Source of the DNA: JAKFDI01 sp044508835
GTDB lineage: Bacteria; Pseudomonadota; Gammaproteobacteria; Burkholderiales; Burkholderiaceae_C
Reading direction: 5' to 3'
DNA: 19,946 bases
Assembly: GCA_044508835.1 (NCBI GenBank)
Contig: JBIQHD010000052.1
Location: forward strand, 1-19,946
Of this stretch, positions 6,978 to 12,764 are shown piece by piece (within the stretch, counting starts at the first letter, position 1; each line of letters begins with the position of its first letter). Under the pieces are notes generated by a model. It was not told the DNA's origin, searched no databases, and saw only the letters and a list, made by a program, of their open reading frames with translations. Made by a program: the position numbers and the translations under genes.

Positions 6978-8701
6978 CCGACATGCGCCGCACCTTCCTC
7001 TGGGGTGTCTTCCTCGTCTCGCTGATCATGCTGTACGACGGGTGGAACCGGCACACCGGCCAGCCGTCGCTGTTCGCGCCGCCGCCGGCCGCGAAGACGC
7101 CCGCGCCCTCGCAGCCGGCCCAGGCGGCGGCGACGGGCACGACGGCGCCCGTCGCGGCGCCCGGCGCCCAGGCGGCCGTGCCCGCGGAGAAGATCACCGT
7201 CACGACCGACATGGTCAAGGCCACCATCGACAGCCGCGGCGGCGCGCTGGTGCGCCTGGAGCTGCTCAAGCAGCAGGAGCACGTCGCCCAGCCCTGGTAC
7301 CACGCCTTCCTCGCGCTGGTCGGCGCGGCGGACAAGGCGCCGCCGGCGAGCAACGTGGTGCTGCTGGACGAATCGGCGCAGCGCCACTACGTGGCGCAGA
7401 CGAGCCTGCTGGGCCCCGCCGGCGCGGCCCTGCCCAACCAGCACACGGTGATGCGCGTCGTCACCCCCGAGCGCTCGCTGGCCGACGGCGCGCCCGAGCT
7501 GCGGGTCACGCTCGAATCGCCCGAGGCGGGCGGCGTCGTGCTGCGCAAGACCTACCGCTTCCAGCGCGGCAGCTACCTGATCGGCGTGACGCACGAAGTC
7601 GTCAACGTCTCGGGCGCGCCGGTCGAGCCGCAGCTCGCCCTGCAGCTCGTGCGCGACGGCAGCAAGCCGCCGGGCGAATCGAGCTTCTACTTCACCTTCA
7701 CCGGCCCCGCCGTCTACAACGACGCCACGAAGTTCCGCAAGGTCGACTTCAAGGACATCGCCGCCGGCGACAAGCCCGAGTACCAGGTCCAGGCCGACAA
7801 CGGCTGGGTGGCGATGGTGCAGCACTATTTCGCCTCGGCCTGGCTGGTCGATCCGGCGCAGGGCCCGGCGCTGCCGCGCGAGTACTTCACCACCAAGGTG
7901 GACGCGAACTACGCCGTCGGCATGCGGCTGCCGCTGGGGCCGATCGCCCCCGGCGCCACCAAGTCGCTCGACGCGCTGCTCTTCGCCGGCCCGCAGGAGG
8001 AGAAGAAGCTCGAGGCCCTGGCCGAGGCCTCGCCCATCCGCGCGCAGGGGCTGGAGCTCGTCAAGGACTACGGCTGGTTCACCATCCTGTCCAAGCCGCT
8101 GTACTGGCTGCTGGAGAAGCTGCACACGCTGTTCGGCAACTGGGGCTGGGCCATCGTCGCGCTCGTCGTGTCGCTGCGCATCGCGTTCTACTGGCTCAAC
8201 GTCAGCGCCTACCGCTCGATGGCGAAGATGAAGGCGGTGGGCCCGCGCATCACCGAGATGCGCGAGCGCCTGAAGGACAAGCCGCAGCAGATGCAGCAGG
8301 AGATGATGCGCATCTACCGCGAGGAGAAGATCAACCCGCTGGGCGGCTGCCTGCCGATCTTCGTGCAGATGCCGTTCTTCATCGCGCTGTACTGGGTGCT
8401 GCTGTCGTCGGTGGAGATGCGCAACGCGCCGTGGATCGGCTGGATCCACGACCTGTCGGCGCCCGATCCGTACTTCATCCTGCCGCTGCTCATGACGGCC
8501 TCCAGCCTGCTGCAGGTGGCGCTCAACCCGACGCCGCCGGACCCGATGCAGGCCAAGATGATGTGGATCATGCCGCTCGCGTTCTCGGTCATGTTCTTCT
8601 TCTTCCCGGCCGGCCTGGTGCTGTACTGGCTGACGAACAACATCCTCGCCATCTCGCAGCAGTACCTCATCAACAAGCAGCTGGGCGTGCTGAAGAAGTA
8701 G
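6974..8701 (+). CDS. yidC: Membrane protein insertase YidC
   Basis: YidC inserts and folds inner-membrane proteins, alone or with SecYEG. The 575-residue product starts with a signal-anchor helix (FLWGVFLVSLIMLYDGW), then an Ala/Pro-rich linker and the large periplasmic domain typical of Gram-negative YidC (to about residue 350). The conserved C-terminal insertase domain follows: a helix at about 388 (WAIVALVVSLRIAFYW), the cytoplasmic hairpin MKAVGPRITEMRERLKDKPQ, the amphipathic NPLGGCLPIFVQMPFFIALY, and final helices ending LYWLTNNILAISQQYLINK. The conserved Arg in the first core helix (SLRIAFYW) is present. It overlaps yidD by four bases and is followed by mnmE after 25 bp. Confidence 0.97.
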   Translation: MTDMRRTFLWGVFLVSLIMLYDGWNRHTGQPSLFAPPPAAKTPAPSQPAQAAATGTTAPVAAPGAQAAVPAEKITVTTDMVKATIDSRGGALVRLELLKQQEHVAQPWYHAFLALVGAADKAPPASNVVLLDESAQRHYVAQTSLLGPAGAALPNQHTVMRVVTPERSLADGAPELRVTLESPEAGGVVLRKTYRFQRGSYLIGVTHEVVNVSGAPVEPQLALQLVRDGSKPPGESSFYFTFTGPAVYNDATKFRKVDFKDIAAGDKPEYQVQADNGWVAMVQHYFASAWLVDPAQGPALPREYFTTKVDANYAVGMRLPLGPIAPGATKSLDALLFAGPQEEKKLEALAEASPIRAQGLELVKDYGWFTILSKPLYWLLEKLHTLFGNWGWAIVALVVSLRIAFYWLNVSAYRSMAKMKAVGPRITEMRERLKDKPQQMQQEMMRIYREEKINPLGGCLPIFVQMPFFIALYWVLLSSVEMRNAPWIGWIHDLSAPDPYFILPLLMTASSLLQVALNPTPPDPMQAKMMWIMPLAFSVMFFFFPAGLVLYWLTNNILAISQQYLINKQLGVLKK

Positions 8702-8726
8702 CGCCGCCGCTGGCGACAATGGCGCG

Positions 8727-10130
8727 ATGCTCGCGCGCCACCTCGACCCGATCGCCGCCGTCGCCACCGCCCCGGGGCGCGGCGGGGTGGGCATCGTGCG
8801 GGTCTCCGGGCGGGGGCTCGACCGCTTCGTGACGGCGCTGTGCGGCCGCCCGCTGGCGCCGCGCCACGCCACCTACCTGCCTTTCGCCGACGCGCAGGGC
8901 CGGGCCATCGACCAGGGCCTGGCGCTGCACTTCCCCGCGCCGCAGTCCTACACCGGCGAGGACGTGCTCGAGCTCCAGGCCCACGGCGGGCCGGTGGTGC
9001 TGCAGCTGCTGCTGGCGCGCTGCCTCGAAGTCGCCGCGCAGCCCGGCGAGGGCGGCGCCCCGCTGCTGCCGCGCCTGCGGCTGGCCGAGCCGGGCGAGTT
9101 CACCGAGCGCGCCTTCCTCAACGACAAGCTCGACCTCGCCCAGGCCGAGGCCGTGGCCGACCTGATCGACGCCAGCACCGAGGCCGCGGCGCGCTCGGCC
9201 GGGCGCTCGCTCGCTGGCGAGTTCTCGGCCGAGATCGGCGCCCTGCGCGACGCACTGGTGCACCTGCGCATGCTGGTCGAGGCCACGCTCGACTTCCCGG
9301 AGGAGGAGATCGACTTCCTCGAACGCGCCGACGCCCGCGGCCAGCTCGCCGCCATCACCGGCCGGCTCGAAGCCGTGCTGGGCCGCGCGCGCCAGGGCGC
9401 GCTGCTGCGCGAGGGCATGACGGTGGTCATCGCCGGCCAGCCGAACGTGGGCAAGAGCTCGCTGCTGAACGCGCTGGCCGGCGCCGAGCTCGCCATCGTC
9501 ACGCCGATTCCCGGCACCACGCGGGACAAGGTCAGCGAGACGCTGCAGATCGAAGGCGTGCCGGTGCACGTGATCGACACCGCCGGCCTGCGCGACAGCG
9601 ACGACGAGGTCGAGCGCATCGGCATCGCGCGCAGCTGGTCGGAGATCGAGGCGGCCGATGCGCTGCTCTTCGTGCGCGACCTCGCGCGCGCGGGCGAGCC
9701 GGCCTACGACGCCGCCGACGCGCGCATCGCCGCGCGGCTGCCGGCGGCGCTGGCCGAACGCGGGCGCTTGCTGACCGTGTGGAACAAGGCCGACCTGGCG
9801 GGCGCGGCGCTGCCCGCCGACGGCGTGTGCGTGTCGGCCCGGGCGGGAAGCGGCCTGGACGCGCTGCGCGCGCGCCTGCTCGAACAGGCCGGCTGGCACG
9901 CCGGCGTCGACGGCGTGTTCATCGCCCGCACCCGCCACCTGCAGGCCCTGCGCGCCACGCGCGGGCATGTCGAGGCCGCCGCGGCCCATGCGGCGCAGGC
10001 CGACCAGGCGCTCGACCTCTTCGCCGAGGAACTGCGCCTGGCGCAGGAGGCGCTGGGCGCGATCACCGGCGAGTTCACCAGCGACGACCTGCTGGGCGAG
10101 ATCTTCGGCCGCTTCTGCATCGGAAAGTAG
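8727..10130 (+). CDS. mnmE: tRNA modification GTPase MnmE (TrmE/ThdF)
   Basis: MnmE works with MnmG (GidA) to build the 5-carboxymethylaminomethyl group on wobble uridine 34 of several tRNAs. The 467-residue product begins with the folate-binding domain (IAAVATAPGRGGVGIVRVSG). The helical domain is split around a Ras-like G domain with G1 GQPNVGKSS (about residue 237), the GTTRD G2 loop, DTAGLRDSDD (G3) and NKADL (G4). It ends with the invariant FCIGK motif, whose cysteine is functionally important. The gene looks complete. The last 18 bases double as the probable attachment site of the downstream island, and the reading frame and stop are preserved, so MnmE should remain functional. Confidence 0.97.
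   Translation: MLARHLDPIAAVATAPGRGGVGIVRVSGRGLDRFVTALCGRPLAPRHATYLPFADAQGRAIDQGLALHFPAPQSYTGEDVLELQAHGGPVVLQLLLARCLEVAAQPGEGGAPLLPRLRLAEPGEFTERAFLNDKLDLAQAEAVADLIDASTEAAARSAGRSLAGEFSAEIGALRDALVHLRMLVEATLDFPEEEIDFLERADARGQLAAITGRLEAVLGRARQGALLREGMTVVIAGQPNVGKSSLLNALAGAELAIVTPIPGTTRDKVSETLQIEGVPVHVIDTAGLRDSDDEVERIGIARSWSEIEAADALLFVRDLARAGEPAYDAADARIAARLPAALAERGRLLTVWNKADLAGAALPADGVCVSARAGSGLDALRARLLEQAGWHAGVDGVFIARTRHLQALRATRGHVEAAAAHAAQADQALDLFAEELRLAQEALGAITGEFTSDDLLGEIFGRFCIGK
10113..10130 (+). other. Candidate attL site at the 3' end of mnmE
   Basis: The sequence TTCTGCATCGGAAAGTAG encodes FCIGK plus the stop. As I recall it, the SGI1 attachment site in Salmonella trmE is TTCTGTATTGGTAAGTAA; the two agree at 14 of 18 positions. 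An integrase gene follows immediately. No second copy was found in the rest of the window, so the right junction is presumed to lie beyond 19946. Confidence 0.6.
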
Positions 10131-10179
10131 AGTTGCTTCCGACGGTCGCCGAAGCCGTCCAATTCGTTGCTGCAAGCTG

Positions 10180-10209
10180 TTGTTTTTATTGGATTTAGCG
10201 TCCTAGAAT
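10180..10209 (+). promoter_or_regulatory. Possible integrase promoter
   Basis: TTGTTT (10180-10185) and TAGAAT (10204-10209) are separated by 18 bp in the only AT-rich patch between mnmE and the integrase. The -10 matches consensus at five of six positions, the -35 poorly. Transcription would begin near 10216 and run through the GTCCAAGT repeats. Confidence 0.35.
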
Positions 10210-10245
10210 GTTCAAGAGGGCACAGCACCAGCCAATCCGACGTGC

Positions 10246-10302
10246 GTCCAAGTTTGTGTCCAAGTAAGCCACTTGGACACACGCGACCCGTCTACTTGGA
10301 CA
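10246..10302. repeat. Four GTCCAAGT repeats upstream of the integrase
   Basis: GTCCAAGT occurs forward at 10246-10253 and 10258-10265 and inverted at 10271-10278 and 10294-10301. The inner pair extends to a perfect 11-bp inverted repeat (TGTGTCCAAGT 10255-10265, ACTTGGACACA 10271-10281) with a 5-nt loop. Spacing and position, between the putative att site and the integrase start, suit integrase arm-type sites, excisionase sites or an operator. In the transcript the inner pair would form a strong hairpin just ahead of the gene. Confidence 0.65.
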
Positions 10303-10314
10303 TACGGAGGCCTG

Positions 10315-11529
10315 ATGCCACTGTCGGAAACAGCGCTCAAGGCGCTAAAGCCCAAAGACAAGCCCTACACCGTCACCGACGAGCGGGGCCTGTATGTCGA
10401 GGTCTTCCCGACAGGCGGCGTTGTATGGCGCTATCGCTATCGCCTCAATGGCAAGACAGAGAAGGTGACGCTGGGCAAGTACCCTGCGCTCACGCTCAAA
10501 AACGCGCGGATCAAGCGCAACGAGGCGGCACAGGCAGCAGCAATGGGCACTTCGCCCGCCGAGCAGAAGCAGCTAGCCAAAGTCGCGGAAGCCGACCAGA
10601 CCACCGTGCAAGAGTTCAGCGAGCGCTTCTTCCGGGAAATGGTGGAGAAGGACCGCAAGGACGTGACCATCCCCCGGCGCTACTTGGACAAGGCCATCCT
10701 GCCCGCCATCGGTAGCAAGCCCGTGCGCGACGTGACCACGGAGGACGTGCGCGCCATCATCTGGAAGAAGAAGGACGAGGGCTTCGACGCTGCCGCCAGC
10801 AACATCCGGGGCGTGCTGAAGCGCTTGTTTGACTACGCCATGACCGCCGGACTGGTGACGGTGAACCCGGTGCTGGCCTTGCCCACCCGTCACGTGCACC
10901 GAGTCAAGGCGCGTGAGCGTGCGCTTACACCGGACGAAATCCGCAAGTTCCTGAAGGCGGCCTTCGAGTCCAACATCCGGCGGCAGTTCAAGATCGCCAT
11001 GCACCTGTTCTTGCTGACGATGGTGCGCAAGTCCGAGCTGCTGCTGGCCCGCTGGGAGCATGTGGACTTCGAGCAGGGCGAGTGGCATATCCCGGCGGCG
11101 CACTCCAAAACTGGCAAGCCGCACATCGTCTATCTGTCGCGGCAGTCGCTGGCGCTGTTCAAGGAACTCCAGGCCTTGGCCGGCGGCAGCTTGCTGGTGC
11201 TGCCGGGGCGCGGCAGCCTGACGAAGACGTTCGCGCAGAACGCCATCAACCAGGCGCTGAAGGTGGCGCTGCAGGGCCAGGACATCCCGGCCTTCACGAT
11301 TCACGACCTGCGCCGCACGGCGTCCACACTGCTGCACGAGAACGGCTGGCCCTCGGACGTGGTGGAAAAGGCCCTGAACCACACCATCGGTGGCGTGCGG
11401 GGCGTCTACAACCGCGCCGAGTACGGGCCGCAGCGTCAGGAAATGCTGCAGTTTTGGGCCGACTACATCGACCAGCTCATGGGCAGCGGGCAGGTGATCC
11501 TGGGGCGGTTCAAGCAGGTGGCTTCGTAA
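10315..11529 (+). CDS. int: Tyrosine-type site-specific integrase (P4 family)
   Basis: This enzyme would integrate and excise the island by recombination at the mnmE end. The start at ATG 10315 follows GGAGG (10306-10310); a longer frame from 10273 has no such support. The 404-residue product has the N-terminal arm-binding domain of P4-type integrases (LTETALKALKP-like start, DERGLYVEVFPTGG, WRYRYRLNGKTEKVTLGKYP), a SAM-like core-binding domain (about 100-190) and the catalytic domain. Catalytic residues are visible: Arg in MVRKSELLLARW, Lys in SKTGKPH, HDLRR, the second His in LNHTIGG, and the nucleophile Tyr in GVYNRAEY. Length and location resemble SGI1 integrase. The final codon and stop (TCG TAA) come from the adjacent insertion sequence; before the insertion the frame would have ended one residue earlier at TGA. 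Confidence 0.95.
   Translation: MPLSETALKALKPKDKPYTVTDERGLYVEVFPTGGVVWRYRYRLNGKTEKVTLGKYPALTLKNARIKRNEAAQAAAMGTSPAEQKQLAKVAEADQTTVQEFSERFFREMVEKDRKDVTIPRRYLDKAILPAIGSKPVRDVTTEDVRAIIWKKKDEGFDAAASNIRGVLKRLFDYAMTAGLVTVNPVLALPTRHVHRVKARERALTPDEIRKFLKAAFESNIRRQFKIAMHLFLLTMVRKSELLLARWEHVDFEQGEWHIPAAHSKTGKPHIVYLSRQSLALFKELQALAGGSLLVLPGRGSLTKTFAQNAINQALKVALQGQDIPAFTIHDLRRTASTLLHENGWPSDVVEKALNHTIGGVRGVYNRAEYGPQRQEMLQFWADYIDQLMGSGQVILGRFKQVAS
11521..11524. repeat. Target-site duplication GCTT, left copy
   Basis: GCTT directly precedes the left inverted repeat of the insertion sequence and is repeated at 12732-12735 directly after the right one. A 4-bp duplication is what some IS3-family groups, such as the IS407 group, make. 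Confidence 0.6.
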
Positions 11530-11538
11530 GCTCCCCCG

Positions 11539-12399
11539 TCAAGCAGACATTCCAGAAGTGGAGACTGCGACGGTTGTAAGCCTTGGCAGGAACTGCCGAG
11601 GGGGCAGACCGCCAAGGGCGTCGTGAGGGCGTTGCTCGTTGTAGTCGAGCAGCCACTCCTCGGTGATGTGTTGAACCTGCTCAATGGACTTGAACAGGTA
11701 GGCATCGAGTACCTCGTGCCGGTAGGTGCGGTTGAAGCGCTCGATGAACGCGTTCTGGTTGGGCTCTCCCGGCTCGATGAAGCGCAGAGCGATCCCCTTG
11801 CCGGCGGCCCACTCCGTGAAGGCGCACGAGGTCATCTCCGGGCCGTTGTCCAGTCGGATAGAGCTCGGCACGCCGTACCAGTCGATGAGCCGGTTCAGCG
11901 TGCGGATCAGCCGCTTGGCCGGGATGGACGAGCCCACCTCGATGGCCAGCGCTTCCCGGTTCGCCTCGTCGATCACGTTGAGCGTACGGAACCGTCGGCC
12001 GTCGTAGAGCGCATCGTGCATGAAGTCCAGCGCCCAGCCTTCGTTGATGCGCTCGCCAGCCACCAGGGGCACCGGCTCTCGTTGAGCAACCCGCTTCTTC
12101 GTTCGCCTGGGCATGTTCAACCCCATCTCGCAGTACACGCGCCACACCCGCTTGTGGTTCCAGATCCGGCCGTCCAGCCTCAACCGGCCAAAGCACTTCC
12201 AGAAGCCCCAGCGCGCATGGCGCTCGACCACTTGGTTCAGCGCCTCGATCACCTCGCCATCGCGTACCAGGCCGTTGACCGGCTCGTTGTAGTACGCCGC
12301 CCGCGACAGGCCCACCCAGCGGCAGGCCCGCTTGATCGGCACGCGTTGCTCGCTCACCATGAGCTGCACCACCTGCCGCTTCGCAGACGGCGTCACCAC
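11539..12399 (-). CDS. IS3-family transposase OrfB (DDE catalytic subunit)
   Basis: This carries the rve-type integrase core that cuts and joins transposon ends. From GTG 12399 the product is 286 residues. It opens with an HTH-like stretch (KRACRWVGLSRAAYY), then the DDE motifs: WALDFMHDAL (first Asp), IRLDNGPEM (second Asp), and AFIERFNRTYRHEV (Glu), followed by the family ending YNEQRPHDALGGLPPRQFL. It overlaps orfA by a few bases in the -1 frame. The GTG has a GGAGG 13 nt upstream, so orfB may be made by reinitiation, but IS3 elements usually make it as an OrfAB fusion by -1 frameshifting. No stop or frameshift breaks the frame. Confidence 0.9.
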   Translation of the reverse strand: MVTPSAKRQVVQLMVSEQRVPIKRACRWVGLSRAAYYNEPVNGLVRDGEVIEALNQVVERHARWGFWKCFGRLRLDGRIWNHKRVWRVYCEMGLNMPRRTKKRVAQREPVPLVAGERINEGWALDFMHDALYDGRRFRTLNVIDEANREALAIEVGSSIPAKRLIRTLNRLIDWYGVPSSIRLDNGPEMTSCAFTEWAAGKGIALRFIEPGEPNQNAFIERFNRTYRHEVLDAYLFKSIEQVQHITEEWLLDYNEQRPHDALGGLPPRQFLPRLTTVAVSTSGMSA

Positions 12400-12659
12400 T
12401 TTCGGGAGATAACCTCCTTCAAGGCCGCCGCATCCAGCGCCAACTCGGCATACATGCGCTTGAGCCTGGCGTTCTCCGCCTCCAACTCGCGCATGCGCGT
12501 CAGGTCGCTCACCGTCGCACCGGCGTACTTGCTCTTCCACGCGTAGTACGTCGCCGCGCTGATCCCATGCTTGCGACACACCTCGGCCACGGCCACCCCG
12601 GCCTCGCCTTCCTTCAGGATCGCCACGATCTGGCTCTCGCTGAACTTGCTCTTCCTCAT
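12393..12659 (-). CDS. IS3-family transposase OrfA (helix-turn-helix, leucine zipper)
   Basis: OrfA provides DNA binding and dimerisation for IS3-type transposases. The 88-residue product starts MRKSKFSESQIVAILKEGE; an upstream ATG at 12692 adds 11 residues outside the family pattern. It has the HTH_Tnp_1 segment (VAEVCRKHGISAATYYAWKSKY) and a C-terminal heptad region (MRELEAENARLKRMYAELAL) that forms the zipper. It ends VISRKW, as in the IS407 group. Its last codons include an A-AAG sequence with GGAGG ten bases upstream, a pattern that promotes -1 frameshifting into orfB. Confidence 0.9.
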   Translation of the reverse strand: MRKSKFSESQIVAILKEGEAGVAVAEVCRKHGISAATYYAWKSKYAGATVSDLTRMRELEAENARLKRMYAELALDAAALKEVISRKW

Positions 12660-12731
12660 CGCGTCCTCGTCCTTCTCGTCGAGAGACCGCATTCTCCAGA
12701 ATCAGGTGTCTACGGCTTGGGGGAGCTTACG

Positions 12732-12735
12732 GCTT
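12732..12735. repeat. Target-site duplication GCTT, right copy
   Basis: This is the partner of 11521-11524, immediately outside the right inverted repeat. The next bases, GA, complete the TGA that would have ended the integrase before insertion. Confidence 0.6.
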
Positions 12736-12764
12736 GAAGCCGGCGCACTCCATGCCGCCAGGGT

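Larger units (their letters stand above)
11525..12731 (-). mobile_element. IS3-family insertion sequence, complete (1207 bp)
   Basis: The element is bounded by perfect 13-bp terminal inverted repeats, CGTAAGCTCCCCC at 11525-11537 and its complement at 12719-12731, flanked by a 4-bp GCTT duplication. It encodes orfA and orfB in the overlapping IS3 arrangement, transcribed leftwards, with all catalytic residues present, so it may be active. It sits between the convergent integrase and res genes. Removing it and one GCTT restores GTG GCT TGA at the integrase end, which supports these boundaries. The ends lack the usual TG/CA dinucleotides of many IS3 members, so the exact termini should be treated with some care. 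The group is probably IS407-like, judged from the proteins only. Confidence 0.8.

Noticed and set aside
6752..8872. 706-codon open frame on the minus strand opposite yidC
   Set aside because: It is an antisense shadow of yidC with low-complexity Arg/His/Gln composition and no ribosome-binding site or motif.
10131..10245. tRNA gene as the integration target
   Set aside because: P4-type integrases often use tRNA genes, so the region was inspected for cloverleaf and CCA-end features; none was seen, and the mnmE end explains the site.
10273..10314. Longer integrase start at 10273
   Set aside because: It would translate through the GTCCAAGT repeats and lacks a ribosome-binding site, while ATG 10315 has GGAGG at good spacing and matches the family N terminus.
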